This document shows positions 1 through 10,872 of a DNA stretch of 64,000 bases, piece after piece. Positions within the stretch are counted from its first letter, which is position 1. Each line of letters starts with the position of its first letter. The notes under the pieces are model-generated. The model saw only the letters and a list, made by a program, of their open reading frames with translations, was not told the origin of the DNA and made no database searches. The stretch is from the NCBI GenBank assembly GCA_039545275.1, contig BCHS01000018.1:1-64000 (forward strand). Direction: 5' to 3'. The stretch is from Pseudomicrostroma phylloplanum. Taxonomy: Eukaryota > Basidiomycota > Exobasidiomycetes > Microstromatales. The translations under genes and the position numbers were made by a program.

Positions 1-80
1 AAGGAGGGGAGGAGAGAGCCAGACACCAATTCCCGACCCTCGCAACAAAGAAGGAGGGGAGGAGAGAGCCAGACATCAAT
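1..80. repeat. 30-bp direct repeat, two copies 50 bp apart
   Basis: Bases 1-30 and 51-80 are identical except for one base (position 26 c, position 76 t). The unit is purine-rich and starts aaggaggggaggagagagcc. The array may continue to the left of the window. No function is visible. Confidence 0.8.
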
Positions 81-434
81 CGTCCTGCTGTGCTCGACGA
101 GTCTCGGCTCCGCTCTCCTCTCCGTTCCGATTTTCCTCCGTACTCTTCTACCGCCTTCGCTGGATATCTCAGCCTTGGCATACCATCGATTCATACTACT
201 AGCACACCTGCATATCGTCCTCCATTTCGATACCGTCAATACTGTTGAATCGTGCTCTAGACGGACATTCGGCCCTTCCGTTGCTACTGTGAGTGCCTCG
301 TGTACTGCTTCCCCTGCGTCGCTCGTTTCATCAGCAGCCTTCGCAATCCAACCGTCTCTCTCTACACTGCAAAATTCTGGTGCATTGTCTGAGCCACGAC
401 AGTCTTTGCGCATTGTCTGAATTGCCTTCGCCGC
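81..434. other. 3' flank of the first acyltransferase; no gene seen
   Basis: Pyrimidine-rich sequence downstream of the minus-strand acyltransferase. A short plus-strand open frame at 175-420 has no recognisable domain and I do not call it. Confidence 0.5.
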
Positions 435-2109
435 CTATAGATGTGCTGTGGCCGGCGCAGTAGCGTCGATTGTATTCTGTTCATTGGTATAGGCTCCAAA
501 GCCGTGTTCGACATCGTCCCATTGTCTCTTCGCCAAAATACCCCCCAGCAGGACTCCAGACCTTACTTCGCCCATCAAAGCAAATCGCTGTCGCCTCGAG
601 AAAGGCGTCCTCATAGTTGAGTGAAGCATACTAGGCCTGACGGGGAGATCGGGGTGAGAGCCTGGAGCACTTGACACGGCACCGGACCAATCAAAGGAGC
701 TGAACTTGAGCGCCCTCCAATCCGTCAATGCGAGCCACGTGGAGTCCGATCGAGAGAACATTGCGACCTTGTTGGTCGCCCGGTTTTTCCACAGTCCGTG
801 ATGCAGCGTGAAGGCCAACAGTGCTCGAGCGTTCTCGGTGTCCGCCCCGCTAGCGACTTTACGGCGAATCTGTAACGCCAAGCGGCCCAGCGGCATATCC
901 TGAATCTCTTGTACGGAGAGATCCCCCAGAGGCGTTGGCAGCGCAGCATTAATGAACTGGTGATTGGGAAAAGTGCGTGTTGCGGCGGACGGTTTTGAGT
1001 CTGTACTTTCGACTCGTGTATTGGGAGTGCGGCCGCGGAGGTTGACAATGGTCAAAGGATTGACGGTGCGCGACGGTGCAAAGCCGGCAAAGCATCTCTT
1101 CATCAGCCATGCATACAAGACGTCTGACTTGCCGACGGTGACCGGGTCAAGCTCGTCCTTCAGATCGTCGGCTGCGTTGCGCTGAAGCTCTGTCACGACC
1201 TGGTGCGGAACGCAAATGCACCTCGCCTCCATCTCGGATTCCGGAGCAGTGATATGAGAGTCGTACCAGTACCTTGTCAGAAACGAAGCTTTGTCTCTCC
1301 AATTGTAGACGTAGTAGCCTTGTGGAGGCGGGGGCTCTTTTCCTAGCTTGACTTCCTCGGCCGACACGCTAGACAGGGCACCACCTGGAGCATAGGGGGC
1401 AAACACGTCCACCCCAAAGTCGTCCATAGCTTTGGGTGTACCACCCCTTAGAACCGAGGTCCACGCTTCCAAGATGTCCTTGATACAGAAGCCGTCGCCA
1501 AGGACATGAAGCATGGACAGAGAGACGACTGTTCCGTCTCGGAAGGTCGTTGCCTGCACAGTAAGCACGCCAACCGAGCTCTTTAGTGTGTCCTGAAAAG
1601 TTTTGGGTGCATTCTGCCCAGCGTAGAAATCACTGGCGCTGTCGATTGGGGCCGGCTGCACTCTGATGCTGTCATGTTCAGACATCAAGCGTTTAGCAGA
1701 GGGACTGAAATCGTCCATGCTCCGCGTGGACATATTCAGAGCAAAGAACTGCCTCTTGCGAAGGTCGGGATCCGACTCCAGTTGTACCATGCCCGCTGGC
1801 GTGGGGATGTGATACGCAAGACCACTCGGCGAATCTGATGACTCTCGCACACGAGCATTGAGGATGGGCCAGGCCGATGAGACTTTGTACCACGCCTTAC
1901 GGAGCTTCTCCACATCTAGTCGCTCCTGGAAGCACAGGCTCAGTCGAGCGACAATATCCGTTCTAGTGCGCAAGTAGTGATCGATGTAAACGGTCAGTGA
2001 ATGCCTCACCACCCGATAAGGATATCCCTCCGACTTACAGGCCTGTCGTCGAGTCCAAAAGGGGCACAGGTACGACTGTGTACAGTGGCGTCTGTGTTTC
2101 GTTGATCAT
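435..2109 (-). CDS. BAHD/trichothecene-acetyltransferase-like HxxxD acyltransferase (glycolipid cluster)
   Basis: Two exons: 2109-2039 and 1962-435, intron 1963-2038 (76 nt, GTAAGT donor, CACTGAC branch, CACTAG acceptor). The product is 532 aa, starting MINETQTPLY. The catalytic HVLGDG (HxxxDG) lies near residues 176-181 and a degenerate DFGWG-like FDWSG near 447-451, as in the fungal Transferase family that uses acyl-CoA donors. Unspliced reading would need a GTG start, so the spliced model is preferred. The last three residues, AHL, fit the PTS1 peroxisome consensus. The gene is divergent from the glycosyltransferase. By content it could be the acetyltransferase (MAT1-like) of a MEL-type pathway; that assignment is inference. 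The exact acyl donor and acceptor cannot be read from sequence. Confidence 0.82.
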
Positions 2110-2994
2110 GATTGAAGGGGTACGAGAGCATGCAGTAGGTTCCGATACAAAGCGGGGAGGGGAAGAGGAGAACCGGTGATCGGCAGCAGCAAATCACGGC
2201 TAGGGCGTGATGGGAGGAAACGTGCTGTGCAATCCAGAGGACCAGCGCGGCGTAATCGCCGATAGAGCAGAGCTCTGCTGAGCGCTTGTCCAGACCGGCA
2301 ACGTCGCCCGTGTTTGCCGGCAGTACCTCTGAGGTCACGAAACACCTTTCAACCTGCCGCTGCAACAATTTACCGTGCATGGCCGCGTCGGGCAGTTTTG
2401 GCAAAAGATTGCTTCGAAAGTGGCGGAGTTTGCACAGCTGAAAGAACTCAGCCTCTCCTTATCTTCTGGGTGCACCCAGATCCCATGCGCGCGGCTAAGT
2501 TGGCAGCCGAGGCCGAGGCTCAATGTCCGATCTTGGCGCCCGCGCATCCTTGCAGGCCTTAAGCGAGAAGGCAACGTCTGAACTTGAGGGCACCGCCTTC
2601 TGTCGTACCACTTCTGTAATGCTTCTCATTGCAGCGGGCGTGGGTTTTGCCCTTGCCCACTCTCTCAATTCATGCATGGAGATAGGAGAGCAATCTGTGG
2701 TCATATCAGAGTTTCCTACTCTGCAGAGGTGGACTGTCACTTAATCACAGATGGACGCGGCTCTCGCGTGGTGCTGCTCGCGTTGCTGTCCGGAGAAGTC
2801 GCATCATCCGGTCCACGAGCGACCGTTTCTTCCGGCCGTGGACCGGCAAGTTCCCTCGGCTTGTCCGGCCTCACCCAGGTCAGAGGTCTTCCCTTATAAC
2901 TCTGGTCGAGAGTCCAGCATCGCTCAGCGGACCATGTCTCTGCTTCGTCTCTCTGCAGAACATTGCCCTGAGACACAAAGCCCGCGATCCCACG
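2110..2994. promoter_or_regulatory. Divergent promoter between acyltransferase and glycosyltransferase
   Basis: 885 bp separate two divergent start codons. The minus strand carries AGATAAGG (plus-strand ccttatct, 2457-2464), a match to the HGATAR site of nitrogen-response GATA factors. No convincing coding sequence is seen; short open frames here lack domain character. The regulatory role is inferred from position. Confidence 0.45.
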
Positions 2995-4725
2995 ATGCAC
3001 TTTGCCTTCCTCACGATTCCATCAGCTGGCGAATTCAATGTGCAGCTAGCGTCGGCAGAAGAGCTCCTTAGGCTGGGCCACCGAATTACCTTCCTATCTG
3101 GCGAGAGCTTTCGCAAGCATGTCGGGCGGTTCCGGAGCAGAATCAAGGACACGGTATGCGAAAAGAAAGCAGCCTCGATCGAGTTCGTGAGCCTGGGATC
3201 TCAGCATTCCGTCGAAGATTTGTGAGTATCGTAGTGGATGCTAGATGAATCTTCCCATGCTGAAGTGACCCTTCCCTGGCGCACTAGTACCCCAACGGTC
3301 CAGCAGCGGATACATGAGATGCGGCAACCGCCGGGAGAGATACTTTCCCTTCAGACTTGCATAGAGGTGGCCATGGTCGACCCAGAAGAGCTGGCCTCCA
3401 CGGCTGACAAGATCGCCAAGACCATCTCGAATTTGGATCCGCATCTGAGTGAGTGCCAATTCCCCATCGTCAGTGGCCGTTCAGGGCAGGGCGAAGCTCA
3501 CGCAGAATCGCCGTCTCTACGCATCTCCGCGAGTCTAGTCATCGTTGATGTACTATCGCCTGCCATGATCACAGGTATTAGAATGACGGGACGGAAGTTC
3601 CTGCTAACCATTCCTTGTTCTCCAGGAATGACAGCTCGGACGGGACTGTTCGAGCCTCACCCAATGGCAGGCGATCGACGAGGCTCCTGGCCTACCTTGA
3701 TCGAGAGTACGTACATCAGGACACGGTCACTCGTCTACTGTGCGCTCAGACCAGACATGCGCGCAAAACGTGCTCTGCTGAAAGACACTCTGGGTCTGAA
3801 GAGTTTTGGTTTGACCAATGACTTGAGCCTCCTCCCCCCGTATTGGGAAGATTCGAATTGCGTCGGAGGCGTTCACTTCAATACCTTTGCATTGACGGAT
3901 TGTCTGCAACAACCAGAGAGTATTGTTTTTGTAGGAGCAGGAGTACATGAAGAACCTCCGCCTTGCGGACTACAGCCAGAGACAGCAGAACAAGCTTTTC
4001 TAGGCCAAGCTCTGGCCGATGGCTGCGACGTCGTATATATCAACATGGGCAGCATGTTTATCTGGACGGCCGAGGAGTTCCAGGCCATGCTTGCCGCTCT
4101 ACAAGACGTCTCTCATGCTACAAATTGTAAGACACGTTTCATTTTCAAGGTCAACAAGCCTGAAGTAAAAAAGGGCTTCCTACCTTTCCTAGAGACGATA
4201 CCTACTTTCATACTGCTCACGAGTTGGATTGACTCTCAGCAGTTTGTATACCGACACCCGGCACTCAAAGCCTTTGTGCACCACGGAGGTGGCAACTCCT
4301 TCAATGAAGCAGTCTACTTTGCAGTCCCACAGCTGGTGCTGTCGCAATGGATTGACACACACGAGTATGCATCTTTGACCGAACGCTTCGGTCTGGGACT
4401 GAGGTCGGCCGAGCCACCTGCAGTACACCGGACAGACGTGCGTGACAAGCTTCTCGAGCTACTTTCCCCGCCACGATGGGAACAAGTCAAGAGCAATGCA
4501 TGCCTGTGGAGCCTGAGAAGTAGGCTTGGAGGCGGGCCCAAAGCTGCAGCAAAGCTCATCGAGTGCCATGCTCTCAATATCGCACGCGAGACGCGAAGAG
4601 ACCTCAAATCTGCCCTTCTTGGCTACTCCTTCCCCGTCCAAGCCGCCCAAGCCGTCCAAGACATGGATCGAAACCTTCACTTTTCTTCGCAGACCGAAAC
4701 CCCTCTCGCAGTGCTCACAAATTGA
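2995..4725 (+). CDS. Family-1 UDP-sugar glycosyltransferase (EMT1-like candidate of a glycolipid cluster)
   Basis: Three exons: 2995-3221, 3288-3448, 3506-4725, giving 535 aa. Introns are 66 and 57 nt; the second is a multiple of three and hides as open frame, but its removal restores a clean join (DPHL to KSPSL). The N-terminus MHFAFLTIPSAGEFN is the usual UGT acceptor-domain start. The C-terminal nucleotide-sugar signature HHGGGNSFNEAV begins near residue 388, followed by PQLVLSQWIDTHEYA, a common fungal GT1 form. Its neighbours are three acyltransferases, so it likely makes the sugar-polyol or sugar-lipid backbone that they acylate. In smuts the equivalent is the erythritol mannosyltransferase EMT1; the specificity here is unproven. 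UGT1 of cellobiose-lipid pathways is the main alternative. Confidence 0.85.
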
Positions 4726-4924
4726 GGGGTCGGAAACCCCCTTGCAGACTATAGACATGAGCATGTGTTCGGCTCGTATTCCCTTCCGCTCCAGTCCGTT
4801 TCTGTAATGCCACACCCAGTCACCGTTGTTGCTTGCCAATACATATTTCGTGTATCACACAAGTGAGCTGTGCTTCTACACGAAGCATCAATGATGATGC
4901 CTTGCCGTGGAGGCTGAGCAGTGA

Positions 4925-6559
4925 CTACAGTTTTGTATGAGGGACGAAACCCAAGGGCAAATCCTGCTGCTCCGCCCGTATCTCTTCGTCGGCGAGCCAC
5001 AGCGTAAGAAGCTCGACAGTGCGACTGATGTAGGCTTCCGCCCGCTCTTCCTCAAAGTACTTTTCATCGTAAAGTGCCTGTACACGCAGCTTCCCACGGA
5101 AGACCAGAAGGGCAAAGCAGATGGACGGATCGGAATGCCTTCCGCCGTATCTGTAATCTGTGTACCGCAGCCAATGCCTCTTTCTCGACCCTTCGCCGCT
5201 TGCCATGTCTGTACCATACCATTCGGGCAGCTCGATCATACCTTGACTGGTCAGAGTTGGCTTGGAGATGTGTGGTTGGGGAGAGGGCATCGGCCGTGTC
5301 CCTCGCTGAGTTGTCGTCTCATACAAAGCTCGAGTGGAGTTGTCAATCTGCTTGAGGACGTGAACAGACTCTATTGCCGCCTCTTGCACAGTCATTACCT
5401 GTTTGGCGACCCGTATCAGCATCTTGCGATTCGCCTGCCCATCAAGTTCGCCTTTGTCCAGCCAGAAGCTCGAGGGGATGACACCCATGGTGATCGGTGC
5501 TTCACCTGGAGCTTGGAACCAGCGCTTCGTGTGCGTGCTGAAGAGGCATTCGACACCGTTGGCTTTGTGCAGCTGTTCAGGTGTAGAGAACTCGAGCGAG
5601 GCAAGTATGATGCAAGCCCAATAGGCGGCAGTCATGGTGATGCGATCTCGACGCAGCGCCGCTTTCAGTGAGGGCAGAGTGACTTCTGGAAACTCCTTGA
5701 AGTAGCTTTGCATGCGCGAGGTCTGGCCTTCCCAGTCACCTCTAACGGAAGGTCCAAGACTGACCCTGTCCATCGCGACTTGCGCGTGTTGAGCTTGACG
5801 AGCGGCCAGGCTAGAGAGGTCCTGTTGCGTGGGTGAGGCGATGTGTGGTGCCTGCTCGTAAGCATGAATTGCGCTGATGGGGAGACGCTCGACTAGATCC
5901 TCGGCTATCTCTTTCCGAAACACCCCCTGTACACCTTCCGTACAGTCGTCTTGCACCAACTGCCTTGCTATCTCTTCTAGAATAGTCATCACGTAGTGTC
6001 CTGAGAGCACGTGGGAAGAGTGAAGGACGATGCCCTTCGTTCCTGAGAACGGCCGACTGACCAGGTGAATCTGAGGCAATCGTCCTTTGTCCTTGTCAAG
6101 TGGCGTGGCTTTGCACCTGTCTGCGACCTCCCGCATCGTGAGATCATCCTTTGTGATGAGAACGGTCTGTTCGCACCATTTCTGAGCGTCAAGAGCCGTT
6201 TGAAGCGGTGTGAAGATAGCTTTTGACAGATCTTCTGGCGGGAGGCGTACACCAACCATTGGAAGCCGCTGTCGAGTCTTGATCCACGCTGGATAGATGC
6301 GGTGCTCAAGCTCTTCTGGGGTCATAGATGAGGCCAAATCTCCTGTGATGATCAATTCGCACTAAAGCGGAGGTGTCGGTGCACCAGGAGTCAGCGTGCT
6401 CGTCTCTACAGCAGCCTTCTGATGACTCACGTTGCCTGACTGATGGAACTCGATCATGTTGATCACAATCTCGAAGCCCCTGAGCTGGCGCGACAGACAC
6501 CCGTCGGCGTTGCTCCGCCATTCTGATGGCACTGACAATTCTTGAGGGATGGCCACCAT
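4925..6559 (-). CDS. PapA5/MAC-like acyltransferase with degenerate active site (HxxxG)
   Basis: Two exons: 6559-6431 and 6361-4925, intron 6362-6430 (69 nt, GTGAGT donor, TTTAG acceptor, phase 0). The product is 521 aa, starting MVAIPQELSVPSEW. It resembles the plus-strand acyltransferase at 7224-8913: an N-terminal W then a RQLRGFE block, a central SHVLSGH, and a C-terminal block ending LRVQALYDEKYF that matches ICFHLGFDEKYW of the neighbour. The active site near residues 160-164 reads H-V-L-S-G, so the usual Asp is Gly. The protein ends TKL, a weak PTS1-like tail. It is convergent with the glycosyltransferase (199 bp). MAC1/MAC2 of MEL clusters are the closest known logic; the role is inferred. 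Confidence 0.8.
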
Positions 6560-7223
6560 TCCACTGAGTCGAGCGTCTGCCCTCTGATCGAATAGTGGGA
6601 CCGTGTCACGAGACGACGTGAAGTCTCTCGAAGAGATCGAGAAAGGTGGGAATCACCTTCGTCCTATTCTTCCACCCGACAGCAGCAACTTCTCATCAGC
6701 TCTGTCCCAATTAAAGTGCGAATTGCGCAGGACAGACGCTGCTACGACCCTTGGGCATGGCGTGCTCTCCGATGCGCCCAGATAAGAAGGAGTGCCCGCG
6801 GGCCTTTCCTTCCTCGGGCCGTTTTGAGGTAAAAGGCTGCAGGAGCTGCCGCGCACGGCGTGTGAAAGAGTGTATAGGTTTCAGAATCTGGGTGCGAGGT
6901 GCTTCTCGGCGACCTCTTTTCGGCCATGGAGGGACGTGCGCACCTCGGGTTAGGGAGTCCCCGTGGAAGCGAGCCAATTTGACTCGCGCGAAAAACAGAC
7001 GGGTCGATTTTCCGACTCCGTCCAAGCAAATTGGGGTGAGGGTCGAAAAGGGGGACCAGGAGGCGGGTGACAGTAGAAGATATCGCGGCGAACGTCCGGC
7101 AGCCGCCATGTGGTGTCTCACCAGGTGTCTGACTAACGAGGAGATTGCGACATGGACTGAACCCTGAAGTACTTTGACCTCGAGCTTCCGTTCAAGAGGT
7201 TGATCCTTCAATTCTCTGACCAG
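6560..7223. promoter_or_regulatory. Divergent promoter between the two MAC-like acyltransferases
   Basis: 664 bp between divergent starts. It carries AGATAAG at 6780-6786 on the plus strand, the same GATA-type word as in the other divergent promoter of the cluster. Long open frames on both strands here lack protein-like character and I do not call them. Confidence 0.45.
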
Positions 7224-8913
7224 ATGAGCCACAAGGAAACGGCTCATACAGCTCATCTGGACGGGCTGCTCTGGAGGCAGAGCCCACACGGCTCATCCAT
7301 CTTTACTCGACCTTGTCACGGGCAAGAGGCTTCTGCAAGCTTCAATCAAAATGTCTGCGATGGTCATACCGAGCTTTCCATGTGTCTGACCTTTCGCTAT
7401 GATGGAGATGACGAAGACCTCATCTCTCGATCAAAGGAAGCCTGGAGGCAAGTCCGACGCTGGCATCCCGAATCTGGGATCGAGCTCAGTACGGGAGCAG
7501 AAGAGGAGCAGACGATGACCTTTGTCGACTACGCGAGCCGAGGCACAGACGGAGCCACAGAAGAGGCTCAATGGCTCGAGGAGACGTGGGAGGTCATTCA
7601 TGCCGGCATTGATCCATGCGTTGCGACTTGGACAGACGTTGCCCAAAGGACCTATCGCCGCAAGCTTCCGACTACCGGGAAGAGAAGCAAGATGTACTTG
7701 GTCTTGGCACCGACGCAGGTATCGAAAAGTGCAGGTCTTGCTGACTCGGTTGACGACCTGGACTCTGGTGCCCACTGCTTCATTTGGAATGTGTCGCATG
7801 CTGTCACAGATGGCTTCAGCTTCAATGTGTTCTTCAACACATTCCTAGAGTTGGTGGCTGGCAACCCAGTCACGTCTAAGCTTGTGAATACCGTTGTCGT
7901 TGCACAGCGATTGCCTGGGACTGTGATGTCCGCTTATGCCAAGAGGTATCAACCTACGGAGGCAGATCGGACGCTCAGCAACGAAGCGGCTGCGGAACAA
8001 ACAAGACTATACCAAGCACGGGTAGGTAGGCCAGCGGAGAGGAAGGCGTCAGCAAAAGCCTGGGCTCACCTCAACTGTGCCTCTCTTACAGATGCACGAT
8101 TCGATAGTACTGCAGCCACGACAAGATCAGGCGCTTCGGAAGCATCTGACCACCTGTCTGCTGAATCGCTTGTCGGCAACTGTTTCCGAGAACGTCATCC
8201 TTAAACTCAGGAACCTCGGAATCCCGGTTTCAGTCACTTACATTGGAGCAGCCAGTCTGATATTGAGCATTCGCCGCTTGTTCGGGACCGGCTCAGAAAC
8301 AGGTGCGCTTCTAGGCCTTACGAGGAACGCCCGCAGGTGGGTCCATACAGATGGCAACAACCCCTCCGGCGAAGACGAGGACCCGTCTGATGCGCCTATA
8401 CCAATGGCGACAGATGTTGTATACCTTTGGGTGCCTTTTGAGGGTCTTGCTCTGGCTGGGTCAAGTGCTCCGGTGACCGCAGAGCACTTGATCCGGTTGT
8501 CTTATCGTATCAAAGAGGCACTTGCGCCGCATCTGAGCAACCCGCATTACATTTCCCAGCACCACACCATGGCTCTTGCATTCATGAAGGGTCTTCGTAC
8601 GGCTCAGGGATCATCTGGCGAGCCCGATTTCGGTCCACAAGCTCCTGGCTTCTCCCCTGGTGGGGCGTGGTCTATCAGAGAGCACTTTCCAGCATCCTCA
8701 AGTAGCAACGGTATCCTGCACCGGAAGTTCCTGTACCAGACTGGTCGGCAAGTGAGCCCTTCTCCTTGGATATCCATGTACTCCGTCAGCGGCAGGATTT
8801 GCTTCCATTTGGGCTTCGACGAGAAGTACTGGGCGCGCGAGGACATGGAAGACCTGATGCGCGCCACCAGCGACGGCGTCGCTAGCATTGCAAGTCTTCG
8901 ATACGATGTGTAG
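7224..8913 (+). CDS. PapA5/MAC-like HxxxD acyltransferase (glycolipid cluster)
   Basis: Two exons: 7224-8021 and 8092-8913, intron 8022-8091 (70 nt, GTAGGT donor, TTACAG acceptor, phase 0), giving 539 aa. The start ATG (MSHKETAHTAHLDG) is the first in frame. The motif SHAVTDGF near residues 191-198 is an intact HxxxDG. The C-terminal ICFHLGFDEKYW block and overall plan match the gene at 4925-6559, so the two are paralogs. The family (condensation-domain fold, PapA5-like) moves acyl groups from CoA or thioester to hydroxyls. In U. maydis the comparable MAC1 and MAC2 acylate mannosylerythritol in peroxisomes. I see no PTS1 here (ends RYDV). Confidence 0.8.
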
Positions 8914-10119
8914 CTCCGCGAAAGCGATACCATGAGCGGGTCCAAGGCTGCGCGGGGATTCTCTTCGTATGTCCTCAGGACGTCGGCTTGGCTCAGCCTA
9001 CCCACTCCCCACTCTCTTCGCATGATCATTGAGCTCGCGATATATCAAGCTGAGGCTTGCGATAGCGGGCGAAGTCCTTCGGTGAATCATGTCTTCTAAC
9101 TTGGTTGGACCATACGGCCGTGGGGACGACACACGCCTAGCTCTATCAAGCCTGTCGGCGAGTCTAGCCAATGTACGCCAGGCAGCACTGTCTTTGCTCC
9201 GAATCCGCGATACCGCGATTGCGAGGTGCATGAAGCTTGCGCAACGTTATCCTTGACCTGAGCTGAAAGGGCGGGGGAGCTGGAGCTACTTGCTGTTTGA
9301 TCGAGTCTGTGATCGTATCGATGGGAGCCTCAAGAGCTGTTGTATCGGCGCTGAAAGACCTTGAGATTCTTCGAGGTGATTGTCTCTTGATCAGTGTAAG
9401 CCAAGCGGGTCGATGCCTCGAAGATCCGGTCACCAGCCGCGGCACTTGCGGCTTCATAGTCGGGACCACGCTTTCTGGAGCCAGCACATCATAGCAGGCA
9501 GGGAAGTGGAGGAGCTTCTCGAGGGCACAACCGACTGCGAAACGTGAAGCTCGGGGGTCTGAAGCTCGCAGCACGGACAGACAAGTGCTCCTTGGCGTCT
9601 GGCTGTGCCTCTCGAGTGCCAGCGGCGAGTGCAAGCCTGGTCGGGTCCGATGTTCGAGGCTGGCATCTGGTCATGTGGCAAGGGCATCAAGGCACAATCC
9701 TCCGGCAGAAGCTGGGCCGTTGCGCGCCAACAGGCACAGCCAGAGTGTTCGACAAGGGTGACGGCGCCTCCCGGTCGCGCCCGAGTTCCGATCAATATAC
9801 GGCCGCCGCCGCCGCCAGCACAGAGCCACCACAGGAGCGTGACGGTGCCACGAGTCACTTCCTTCGTCTTTTCCACACCCTTCCAGGTCACCGACACCAT
9901 CCTCACCACCTTGAGACAGTCGCAACAACTTACGCATCCTCGCCGCTCTGACGCGCCATCTGTCTGGTTCTCATCATCCAAGGTGGCAAGTCGAAGTCTG
10001 CATGCACACAGTCCAGACTGGTCGTCCCATCCCACGCCGCCTTCAAAGACGCTACGATAAAGGCTTTTCTATATGGAGCTAGACTATGATACCACTTCCT
10101 TTGGAGTGAGCTGAGCCTG
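8914..10119. other. Gene-poor stretch, nothing supported
   Basis: Several overlapping open frames exist on both strands, but none has domain features, a convincing start or splice structure. It marks the right edge of the glycolipid cluster. Confidence 0.4.
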
Positions 10120-10872
10120 TTGTACAATACTACGATCGTGTCGAAAGCGCCTAATCTGACTACGCTGTCTCACACCCTCTCCCCTTGCCCGCTCGCTCTT
10201 CGCAGCAAGCAGATGACGCAGTCTCGCCCATACTCGCATCAGAAGCCACATCGTCTACAGCTCACTGGTCCATCCGGACTGTCGCAAAAGGATCCCTTGC
10301 CTTCCACATCTCAAAGCAACAGGCATCTAGAGACACAAAGCTCCTCCGCTCAATCATCCGACGCCATCAGCCTCTGCTCAAAGAAGTCAGCCAAATGGAA
10401 AAAAGCACCCGTCACGAAGAGGCTGCAAGCTCACACTCCTTGCTGCTCAACGCTGCAAACACATCAAGTTGCAATGGACCGACACAGCGTGCCATCACTG
10501 TCCCCAATACTATCACAAAACTGCTGGCCGACGAGGTTCAGTGTCGTCTCTACACCTACCTTCAGTACCAGACATCTGCCACTCTGACTTGCACCAACGT
10601 CTTAGCGTTGAGCGCCAGCATTGCATACGAAAACTACGCAAGACTAGTCATGAGCCCATCTGGGCTGGTCTTCTTGTAGATAATACGGTGTTGTTAACAC
10701 CTCATAAACTGGACATCGGCTAGCTGGTGATCTTCCTCGCGACCCTCTGCATCTGTAAGTCCCAAACGAGTCCAAATTTGCCTTGCTCTCCACTGTCGAT
10801 GCTGGAGTGCCCGAGCACGCTGTACGTCCTTGTGCTTACCTCACTCCAAATCTCATTGCGCTGACCAGCAGA
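10120..10872 (+). other. Possible 5' coding fragments of uncertain frame
   Basis: Three plus-strand frames are open in parts of 10120-10720; one contains a Cys/His-rich piece (CKHIKLQWTDTACHHC, from about 10458). A good intron candidate runs from GTAAGT at about 10755 to CAG at 10872 with a GCTGACC branch motif. I cannot choose a frame and do not assign a product. Confidence 0.25.

Noticed and set aside
81..434. Part of an MFS exporter at the left edge of the cluster
   Set aside because: No hydrophobic helices are present in any frame; the exporter, if any, lies outside the window.
1963..2038. A 34-nt intron (2005-2038) joining the first acyltransferase in the same frame
   Set aside because: The frame works, but the intron is too short; the 76-nt alternative has a CACTGAC branch site and TAG acceptor and also keeps frame.
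4937..5671. 244-residue plus-strand open frame opposite the MAC-like acyltransferase
   Set aside because: It mirrors the real minus-strand gene, has no domain features, and the minus-strand frame carries a clear family pattern.
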